Origin: Pseudomonadota bacterium
GTDB taxonomy: Bacteria > Pseudomonadota > Gammaproteobacteria > Steroidobacterales > GCA-2729495
Length of the DNA stretch: 7,782 bases
NCBI GenBank assembly: GCA_030836925.1
Contig: JAUPLK010000064.1
Location: 1-7,782, forward strand
Reading direction: 5' to 3'
How positions within the stretch are numbered: the first letter of the stretch is position 1; the number at the start of each line of letters is the position of its first letter. Below, in pieces: positions 1 through 5,230 of the stretch. The translations under genes and the position numbers were made by a program. The notes beneath the pieces are model-generated. The model was not told the DNA's origin. It was given only the letters and a program-made list of their open reading frames with translations, and ran no database searches.

Positions 1-242
1 CCGCCGCCGACCTGCGCATCGAGTCCGGCATGCCCGAACTGGTCGTAGGTCGCACGTTTCTGCTGGTCAGAGAGGACTTCATAGGCCTCTTTGACATCCT
101 TGAACTCGGACTCGGTCTTGGTGTCACCGGCATTGCGGTCTGGATGCAACTTCATGGCCAGGCGGCGGTAGGCCTTCTTGATATCGGCCTCGTTGGCATC
201 CTTGCCAACACCGAGCACCTCGTAATAGTCGCGCTTCGTCAT
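1..242 (-). CDS. dnaJ: Chaperone protein DnaJ (Hsp40), N-terminal part, cut by window edge
   Basis: Cytoplasmic co-chaperone that delivers unfolded clients to DnaK and stimulates its ATPase. Only the first 80 codons are visible; the gene leaves the window at base 1. Seen: the start MTKRDYYEVLGV, typical of class I DnaJ, then helix II with the basic stretch KKAYRRLAMK, and the HPD motif at residues 33-35, which contacts DnaK. The J domain ends with YDQFGHAG, and the visible part stops in AQVGGG, the beginning of the Gly/Phe-rich linker. The zinc-finger and C-terminal domains lie outside. The ATG at 242 follows dnaK by 101 bases. Its Shine-Dalgarno is weak (AGCGGA-like), so expression may depend on the dnaK transcript. 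The gap contains a strong stem-loop at 273-299. Confidence 0.97.
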   Translation of the reverse strand, partial: MTKRDYYEVLGVGKDANEADIKKAYRRLAMKLHPDRNAGDTKTESEFKDVKEAYEVLSDQQKRATYDQFGHAGLDAQVGG

Positions 243-272
243 GTGCCATCCGCTTGGTTCAGCAATGCAAAC

Positions 273-299
273 GCGGCCCGGTGCACCGCACCAGGCCGC
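273..299 (-). promoter_or_regulatory. Stem-loop between dnaK and dnaJ
   Basis: Inverted repeat in the 101-base dnaK-dnaJ gap. In the leftward mRNA it forms a 12-base-pair stem with one G-U wobble (279/293) and a three-base loop (285-287), and it is very GC-rich. Only three U residues follow, after a G, so it is not a convincing Rho-independent terminator. Inference: it may act as a partial attenuator or as a block to 3' exonucleases, lowering DnaJ relative to DnaK. Confidence 0.6.
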
Positions 300-343
300 C
301 CGTCGGTCCTGTCAGCCAGTCAGGGGCCGGAACCCCGCGCACC

Positions 344-2275
344 TCAGGCCTTGCCGGACTGGTCCTTGCCGTCCTTGATCTCTTCGAACTCGGCATCGAC
401 CACACCGTCCTGGCTGCTGCCGCCGGTACTGGCAGCACCGGCGCCATCCCCGGGCGCGCCCTGCGCAGAGGCCTGCTGCGCCAGTGACGCGGAAACCTCC
501 GCCAGCGCCTTGGCCTTGAGCTCGATCCTGGCCTTGTCGTCGCCCTTGATCGCTTCCCTGGCTTCGGACAGCGCTGACTCGATCGGGCCACGCTCGGCGG
601 GACTGACCTTGTCGCCGAGTTCGCGCAGCATCCGCTCGGTAGTATGCACGAGGCCATCCGCCTGATTGCGCACATCCACCAGCTCGCGGAACTGACGATC
701 TTCCTCGGCATGGCTCTCGGCCTCGTTGACCATGCGCTTGATCTCGTCCTCGGACAGACCACTCGAGGCCTTGATGACGATCTTCTGCTCCTTGCCGGTG
801 GCCTTGTCCTTTGCCGATACGTTAAGGATGCCGTTTGCATCGATATCGAACGTGACCTCGATCTGCGGCATGCCGCGCGGTGCTGCCGGAATATCCGACA
901 GGTCAAAGCGGCCCAGCGACTTGTTGTGGCGGGCCTGGTCACGCTCACCCTGCAGCACGTGGATCGTCACCGCCGTCTGGTTGTCATCAGCGGTTGAAAA
1001 GGTCTGCGTTGCACGGGTCGGGATCGTGGTGTTCTTTTCGATCAGCTTGGTCATGACGCTGCCCATGGTCTCGATGCCCAGCGACAGCGGGGTGACATCG
1101 AGCAGCAACACGTCCTTGACCTGCCCGGACAGCACGCCAGCCTGGATCGAGGCACCAACCGCCACGGCCTCGTCCGGATTGACGTCCTTGCGCGGCTCCT
1201 TGCCGAAGAAGTTGCGCACCGCCTCCTGGACTTTCGGCATGCGCGTCTGGCCGCCAACCAGGATCACATCGTCGATATCCGTGACCTTGAGGCCGGCATC
1301 CTTCAGCGCGGTCTTCGACGGAACGATAGTGCGCTCCACCAGGTCTTCGACCAGCGACTCGAGTTTGGCGCGCGTGAGACGGATATTGAGGTGCTTCGGA
1401 CCACTCGCGTCAGCGGTGATGTACGGCAGGTTGACCTCGGTCTGCTGCAGCGAGGACAACTCCACCTTGGCCTTCTCGCCGGCCTCCTTGAGGCGCTGCA
1501 TGGCGAGCGGGTCGCGACGAATGTCCACACCACTCTCTTTCTGGAACTCGCCGGCCAGATACTCGATCACGCGCAGATCGAAGTCTTCGCCGCCGAGGAA
1601 GGTATCGCCGTTGGTGGCCAGCACCTCGAACTGGTGCTCGCCGTCGATCTCGGCAATCTCGATGATGGAAATATCGAAGGTACCGCCACCGAGGTCATAG
1701 ACCGCGATCTTGCGGTCGCCGCGCTGCTTGTCCATGCCATAGGCGAGCGCCGCCGCGGTTGGCTCATTGATGATGCGCTTGACGTCCAGGCCGGCAATTC
1801 GGCCTGCGTCCTTGGTCGCCTGCCGCTGGGAGTCATTGAAATAAGCCGGCACGGTGATCACGGCCTCGGTCACCGGCTCACCCAGATAGTCTTCGGCAGT
1901 TTTCTTCATCTTCATCAGGACGCGCGCAGAAATTTCCGGCGGGGCCATCTTCTTGCCACCGGCTTCCACCCAGGCGTCGCCATTGTCGGCACCGACGATC
2001 TTGTAGGAGACCATGCTGATGTCGCGCTGCACCACCTCGTCCTTGAACTTGCGACCGATCAGCCGCTTGACGGCAAACAGCGTATTTCCCGGATTGGTCA
2101 CCGCCTGCCGCTTGGCAGCCTGGCCGACCAGCGCATCACCGTCCTTGGTGAAGGCGACGATGGACGGCGTGGTCCGGTCACCCTCGCTGTTCTCGATGAC
2201 CTTGGGCTTGCCGCCCTCCATCACTGCAACACAGGAGTTGGTTGTGCCCAGATCTATGCCGATTACCTTGCTCAT
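344..2275 (-). CDS. dnaK: Chaperone protein DnaK (Hsp70)
   Basis: ATP-dependent cytoplasmic Hsp70 that binds and releases exposed hydrophobic peptides, working with DnaJ and GrpE. At 643 residues it is close to the 638 of E. coli. Seen: the phosphate-binding motif IGIDLGTTNSCVAV near residues 5-18, Lys70 and Glu171 at the conserved positions, and DLGGGTFDISI around 194-204 with the autophosphorylated Thr199. VILVGGQTRMP follows, and then the hydrophobic interdomain linker (VLLLDVTPLSLG, near residue 390). The peptide-binding domain contains FDIDANGILNVSAKDK. The helical lid ends in a glycine- and alanine-rich tail, and the acidic DAEFEEIKD is a variant of the usual EEVKD end. The ATG at 2275 is preceded by GGAG seven bases upstream and by an in-frame TAG. 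It lies 81 bases after grpE and has its own sigma32-type promoter (2333-2361). Nothing is missing or broken. Confidence 0.99.
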   Translation of the reverse strand: MSKVIGIDLGTTNSCVAVMEGGKPKVIENSEGDRTTPSIVAFTKDGDALVGQAAKRQAVTNPGNTLFAVKRLIGRKFKDEVVQRDISMVSYKIVGADNGDAWVEAGGKKMAPPEISARVLMKMKKTAEDYLGEPVTEAVITVPAYFNDSQRQATKDAGRIAGLDVKRIINEPTAAALAYGMDKQRGDRKIAVYDLGGGTFDISIIEIAEIDGEHQFEVLATNGDTFLGGEDFDLRVIEYLAGEFQKESGVDIRRDPLAMQRLKEAGEKAKVELSSLQQTEVNLPYITADASGPKHLNIRLTRAKLESLVEDLVERTIVPSKTALKDAGLKVTDIDDVILVGGQTRMPKVQEAVRNFFGKEPRKDVNPDEAVAVGASIQAGVLSGQVKDVLLLDVTPLSLGIETMGSVMTKLIEKNTTIPTRATQTFSTADDNQTAVTIHVLQGERDQARHNKSLGRFDLSDIPAAPRGMPQIEVTFDIDANGILNVSAKDKATGKEQKIVIKASSGLSEDEIKRMVNEAESHAEEDRQFRELVDVRNQADGLVHTTERMLRELGDKVSPAERGPIESALSEAREAIKGDDKARIELKAKALAEVSASLAQQASAQGAPGDGAGAASTGGSSQDGVVDAEFEEIKDGKDQSGKA

Positions 2276-2282
2276 CTAGTCG

Positions 2283-2286
2283 CTCC
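2283..2286 (-). promoter_or_regulatory. Ribosome binding site of dnaK
   Basis: GGAG on the leftward strand, seven bases before the dnaK ATG. Its last base begins the pentamer GCGAC (2283-2279), which is complementary to GUCGC (2330-2326) near the predicted mRNA 5' end. Confidence 0.7.
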
Positions 2287-2332
2287 GTTGGAAATATTGC
2301 TGTCGTAAATGAAATAACCTGTCCTGCGACCA

Positions 2333-2361
2333 TTAATGGGAGCAGATCGGTGGTTTTCAAG
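2333..2361 (-). promoter_or_regulatory. Sigma32 (RpoH) promoter for dnaK-dnaJ
   Basis: On the leftward strand, a -35 element CTTGAA (2361-2356, continuing AA) is followed by a 14-base spacer and the -10 element TCCCATTAA (2341-2333). The known RpoH consensus is CTTGAA, about 13-17 bases, then CCCCATtTa, so the -35 is perfect and the CCCAT core is intact. The -35 overlaps the last codon and stop of grpE. Transcription would begin near 2326, giving a dnaK leader of about 50 bases. The match was read by eye. Confidence 0.75.
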
Positions 2362-2947
2362 CAGGTTCGCCACCTGCCGGCGCATCGCGCACGGGGGCAT
2401 CGGACACCACCGGCTCACCAGCCACGATCACCCGCGCCGGCCGCAGCAGCCGGTCACCGATCCGGTAGCCCTTCTGCAGTACCGCCAGCACCGAGTTCGG
2501 CTCGGCGGTATTCGACGGCTGCATGCTCATGGCCTCATGCAGCTGCGGATCAAAGCGGTAGCCGGTCGGATCGACCACCTCGATGTTGAATTTCTCGAAT
2601 GCGGCCTGCAGCAGGCGCAGCGTGGCCTGCTTGCCGGCCAGCAGGCTCTCGGCCGAGGCCGTGGCGCCTGACTCCAGTCCCATCTCCAGGGTATCGGCGA
2701 TAGCCAGCAGTTCGCTGGCCAGCTTCTCGACGCCCGCGCGACGTGCAGCCTCGACATCACGCGCTGCGCGCTTGCGCACGTTCTCGAGCTCGGCTACCGA
2801 ACGCAGATACCGGTTCCAGTTGTCTGCCGCCGTGGCATCGGCCCGGCTCAGCGCCTCGTGGAGTTCTGCGACCGGATCCGGTGCTGGACCCGGCTCACCA
2901 CCTCCGGCATCGGCTGTCTGCGCGGTGGGCTGTTCGGTATCGGGCAT
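2357..2947 (-). CDS. grpE: Nucleotide exchange factor GrpE
   Basis: Cytoplasmic dimeric cofactor that opens the DnaK nucleotide cleft and releases ADP. The product is 196 residues, like E. coli GrpE (197). Seen: a variable acidic N-terminus of about 35 residues, then the long coiled-coil helix containing LRSVAELENVRKRAARDVEA (48-67). The compact beta domain follows, with FDPQLHEAM (132-140) and the family signature GYRIGDRLLRPARVIV (170-185). The frame is open to 3016, but the ATG at 2947 is preferred because AGGAG lies seven bases upstream and the extra 23 residues (rich in Arg, Pro and Cys) do not look like GrpE. It follows hrcA by 78 bases and has a sigma32-type promoter at the end of hrcA. 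The N-terminal and C-terminal Ala/Pro/Gly/Glu-rich tails are typical of high-GC genomes. Confidence 0.98.
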   Translation of the reverse strand: MPDTEQPTAQTADAGGGEPGPAPDPVAELHEALSRADATAADNWNRYLRSVAELENVRKRAARDVEAARRAGVEKLASELLAIADTLEMGLESGATASAESLLAGKQATLRLLQAAFEKFNIEVVDPTGYRFDPQLHEAMSMQPSNTAEPNSVLAVLQKGYRIGDRLLRPARVIVAGEPVVSDAPVRDAPAGGEPA

Positions 2948-2954
2948 GGCATCA

Positions 2955-2959
2955 CTCCT
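2955..2959 (-). promoter_or_regulatory. Ribosome binding site that fixes the grpE start
   Basis: AGGAG on the leftward strand, seven bases before the ATG at 2947. It is the clearest Shine-Dalgarno of the cluster and rules in the internal start over the longer open frame that begins at 3016. Confidence 0.85.
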
Positions 2960-2989
2960 GGATACGGCATTCGGGCAGGCGCAGGAAAC

Positions 2990-3007
2990 CGGGCGGACCC
3001 CCGCCCG
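2990..3007 (-). promoter_or_regulatory. GC stem-loop at the predicted 5' end of the grpE transcript
   Basis: A perfect seven-base-pair stem, CGGGCGG with CCGCCCG, encloses a four-base loop (2997-3000). No U-run follows, so it is not a Rho-independent terminator. It begins about eight bases after the -10 element of the promoter at 3015-3044, so it would be the first structure of that mRNA. In transcripts that read through from hrcA it would lie just after the hrcA stop codon, where an RNA processing point could occur. The stem is seen; the roles are inferred. Confidence 0.6.
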
Positions 3008-3014
3008 CCCCGGC

Positions 3015-3044
3015 AATGTGGGGACTCAAGGCGTGGAATTCAAG
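3015..3044 (-). promoter_or_regulatory. Sigma32 (RpoH) promoter for grpE-dnaK-dnaJ
   Basis: On the leftward strand, CTTGAA (3044-3039) is followed by a 15-base spacer and CCCCACATT (3023-3015). Against the RpoH consensus CTTGAA / CCCCATtTa the -35 is perfect and the -10 keeps CCCCA and the later T. The -35 lies within the last codons of hrcA (Ala-Leu-Asn), and the hrcA stop (3028-3026) is in the spacer. Start of transcription is expected near 3008. It would let grpE, dnaK and dnaJ be induced by heat independently of the hrcA promoter. Confidence 0.78.
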
Positions 3045-4084
3045 GCCGCGCCAACCAGCCTTGCCGTGATATCCACGATGGGGATGACGCGCTCATAGGC
3101 CATCCGCGTGGGTCCGATCACGCCCAGCACCCCGACGATATGCTCGTCCACGGAATACGGCGCGGCGACGATGGTGCAATTGTCCAGCATCCGGTAGCCG
3201 GATTCCTCGCCGATGAAGATCTGCACGCCGTCGGCCTCCAGGCTGCGATCGAGCAGGGTCAGGATCTCCCGCTGCTCGCCAAAGGCCTCGAACAGATGCT
3301 TGATCCTTTCCACATCGGAAAGTTCGTGAAAGTTCATCAACTGTGTTTCGCCCGACAACACATAACCCGGTGCGTCTCGCCCGCTCTGCTGGCCCTTGTC
3401 GGCGTCGGCGATGGTATCGAGCATCAGGCGGTTCATCGATTCGCGGGTACCGTCCATGTCATCGAGCAGGCGCGCGCGCACATCACTGATATCCCGGCCG
3501 GTGAACTGCTGGTTGAGATAATTGGCCGCACGCCGCAACTCGTCTTCGCTGTAATCGCGCGGCATGTCGAGGATGCGGTTTTGCACTTCGGCGTCGTTGA
3601 CCACCAGGATCGCCAGCACCCGCTGCCCCGACAGCGGCAGGAATTCGATATGTCGCAGGGTCACATGCGCCTGCCGCGGCAGGGTCACGACGCCGGCAAG
3701 GCTGGTCAGGGCCGAGAGTATCGAAGAAGCGGTGGTGACTATCGCCTTGGCATCGCCCCGCTGGCGCTCCAGGATGCGGGTCTGGAGCCTGACCACTTCC
3801 TGCTCGGCCAGCGGCTGCAGGCGCACCAGGGTGTCGACGAAAAAACGGTAACCGCGCGCGGTGGGTATCCGCCCGGCACTGGTGTGCGGCGAGGTTATGA
3901 ATCCCAGGTCCTCGAGATCCGCCATCACGTTGCGGATGGTGGCGGGACTGAGATCCAGGCCGGCCTGCAAGGCCAGCGTGCGGGAACCGACCGGCTGACC
4001 GTCGCGGATGTAGTGCTCCACCAGTGCGCGCAGAATGTGCTGTGCGCGCTCGGAAGGAACGGGACGGGTCGAGTCACTGCTCAT
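3026..4084 (-). CDS. hrcA: Heat-inducible transcription repressor HrcA
   Basis: DNA-binding repressor that recognises the CIRCE operator and is kept active by the GroEL chaperonin in the studied systems. The product has 352 residues, normal for the family. Seen: an N-terminal winged helix with HILRALVEHYIRDGQPVGSR (16-35) and SPATIRNVMADLEDLGF, then the hallmark SPHTSAGRIPTARGYRFFVD. A central dimerisation and GAF-like region includes IFIGEESGYRML, and the C-terminal block GVLGVIGPTRMAYERVIPIV is also a family signature. The ATG at 4084 has no good Shine-Dalgarno, but the conserved domain begins about 15 residues later and no better start is visible. It is the first gene of the leftward cluster and diverges from nadK. 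A CIRCE-like site overlaps its probable promoter, suggesting autoregulation. Its last codons hold the grpE promoter. Confidence 0.97.
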   Translation of the reverse strand: MSSDSTRPVPSERAQHILRALVEHYIRDGQPVGSRTLALQAGLDLSPATIRNVMADLEDLGFITSPHTSAGRIPTARGYRFFVDTLVRLQPLAEQEVVRLQTRILERQRGDAKAIVTTASSILSALTSLAGVVTLPRQAHVTLRHIEFLPLSGQRVLAILVVNDAEVQNRILDMPRDYSEDELRRAANYLNQQFTGRDISDVRARLLDDMDGTRESMNRLMLDTIADADKGQQSGRDAPGYVLSGETQLMNFHELSDVERIKHLFEAFGEQREILTLLDRSLEADGVQIFIGEESGYRMLDNCTIVAAPYSVDEHIVGVLGVIGPTRMAYERVIPIVDITARLVGAALNSTP

Positions 4085-4137
4085 GCTTTGCGGGGAACCT
4101 GAGGATCATGCGGCCGGGTTTACCTGGTCGGGGAACG

Positions 4138-4164
4138 CTAGCAATCGCCCTCTCCGGGTGTCAA
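4138..4164 (-). promoter_or_regulatory. Degenerate CIRCE-like operator overlapping the hrcA promoter
   Basis: Read toward hrcA: TTGACACCC, nine bases, GATTGCTAG. The CIRCE consensus is TTAGCACTC-N9-GAGTGCTAA, so the arms match 6/9 and 7/9 with the exact nine-base spacing, 13 of 18 in all. The two arms are poorly complementary to each other. The first arm contains TTGACA (4164-4159), a perfect sigma70 -35. A weak extended -10, TGC-TAGCGT (4143-4135), follows at an 18-base spacing. A repressor here would cover the promoter. It lies 54 bases upstream of the hrcA ATG. The location favours a real site; the degeneracy keeps confidence moderate. Confidence 0.5.
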
Positions 4165-4199
4165 GGTAATCAGCCGGCCAGAAAAGCCGCTTCAGCAGC

Positions 4200-4229
4200 T
4201 TGCCGCGGCGTGGCTCAACCCTTTATGTT
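4200..4229 (+). promoter_or_regulatory. Possible sigma70 promoter for nadK-recN
   Basis: TTGCCG (4200-4205) and TATGTT (4224-4229), 18 bases apart, each match four of six consensus bases. They lie about 60 bases before the nadK start in the only gap upstream of it. It is weak, and no LexA box is visible next to it although recN is SOS-regulated in E. coli. Confidence 0.3.
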
Positions 4230-4288
4230 GCGCATGGCTGTTGCGTCCGGATCGCGGGCGCAAAACTGTTCCTGCACCGGGGTCGCCT

Positions 4289-5230
4289 GTGACCAGAAAT
4301 AAAAATAGCGCCGTACGCTTCAACACCATCGCATTGATGGGCAACCCGCAGGACCGGCGGACGCTGGATTCGATGCAGGTATTGACCACCCACCTGCTCG
4401 CTGCCGGCCGCAAGGTGCAGGCCAGCGAATCGCTGCGCGCTCGCGCCTTGCCCAGACAGGTGCGCCGCGTGCCCGACGAAAAGATTGCCCAGCGTACCGA
4501 CCTGGTGATCGCGATCGGCGGGGACGGCAGCATGCTGTATGCCGCGCGCCGGATCGCCGGCCGCAAGACCCCCCTGCTCGGCATCAATCGAGGTCGGCTG
4601 GGTTTTCTCGCCGATGTCGGTCCCGAGCAGATGCTCGCGAGAGTTGATGAAGTACTGGCCGGCAAATATGTCAGCGAACAGCGCATGCTCCTGCTCGTCG
4701 ACCTGCGCCATGGCGACGAGATCGTGGCAAGCGGCACGGCACTCAACGACGTGGTGGTCAAGCGCCACGCCACCGGCCGCATGTGCGAGTACCAGACCTT
4801 CGTCGATGGACGCTACGTGAATACCCATCTTGGCGATGGCTTTATCGTCTCCACACCGACCGGCTCCACGGCCTATGCGCTCAGCTGCGGGGGGCCCATC
4901 GTCGAACCGAGCCTCGACGCACTGCTGCTGATCCCGATCTGTCCGCACACACTCAGTGACCGGCCGCTGGTGATCCCCGCGACGCGCGTTGCCGAAGTCC
5001 GGTTGCGGGCCGCGCAGTCCGAGCACGCCGACGTCAGCTGCGACGGCGAGCCGGTGGGCCAGCTGGCGCCCGGCTGGAGCATCCAGGTACGCGCTGCCAG
5101 GGAAAGAATCGAACTGATCCACCCGGTGGGTTACGACTATTTCGCAATCCTGCGCAGCAAGCTGCTCTGGGGTCGCGACGCACGTGACAGCAACCCGATC
5201 CAGCCACCCGCAAAAGCAGATGGTGGCTAG
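4289..5230 (+). CDS. nadK: NAD kinase
   Basis: Cytoplasmic enzyme that phosphorylates NAD to NADP with ATP, the last step of NADP synthesis. From the GTG at 4289 the product is 313 residues (E. coli 292). Seen: the N-terminal strand NTIALMGNPQD, the diacylglycerol-kinase-like GGDGSML (77-83) whose Asp is catalytic, GINRGRLGFLADV (98-110), and the substrate-binding Asn-Asp pair at 153-154. The glycine-rich GDGFIVSTPTGSTAYALSCG (182-201) follows, then PHTLSDRPLVIP and IELIHPVGYDYF near the end. The start is uncertain: the frame is open back to a TTG at 4241, while GTG 4289 removes an Arg/Pro-rich stretch with no family similarity but has only a weak GGGG upstream. A short Asp/Pro/Ala-rich tail follows the conserved region. 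It diverges from hrcA, and its stop shares one base with the recN start. Confidence 0.96.
   Translation: MTRNKNSAVRFNTIALMGNPQDRRTLDSMQVLTTHLLAAGRKVQASESLRARALPRQVRRVPDEKIAQRTDLVIAIGGDGSMLYAARRIAGRKTPLLGINRGRLGFLADVGPEQMLARVDEVLAGKYVSEQRMLLLVDLRHGDEIVASGTALNDVVVKRHATGRMCEYQTFVDGRYVNTHLGDGFIVSTPTGSTAYALSCGGPIVEPSLDALLLIPICPHTLSDRPLVIPATRVAEVRLRAAQSEHADVSCDGEPVGQLAPGWSIQVRAARERIELIHPVGYDYFAILRSKLLWGRDARDSNPIQPPAKADGG

Noticed and set aside
726..2308. Two long + strand open frames (726-1700 and 1391-2308) opposite dnaK
   Set aside because: They mirror the codon pattern of dnaK and show no recognisable domain.
2330..2339. Perfect palindrome CCATTAATGG
   Set aside because: It is only ten bases, and most of it coincides with the -10 element of the dnaK promoter; there is no sign of a separate operator.
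2948..3016. An upstream extension of GrpE by 23 residues
   Set aside because: A strong AGGAG precedes the internal ATG at 2947, and the extension covers the GC hairpin and lacks GrpE-like sequence.
2858..4102. A 414-codon open frame on the + strand opposite hrcA and grpE
   Set aside because: It is antisense to two well-recognised genes and has low-complexity, family-free sequence. Long antisense frames are expected at this GC content.
4024..4302. A 92-codon + strand frame across the hrcA start and the hrcA-nadK gap
   Set aside because: It overlaps the hrcA 5' end and the nadK start, has no ribosome site or familiar motif, and the region is better explained as divergent control sequence.
4085..5230. 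A LexA (SOS) box for nadK-recN
   Set aside because: I searched by eye for CTGT-N8-ACAG upstream of nadK and at the nadK-recN junction and saw none.
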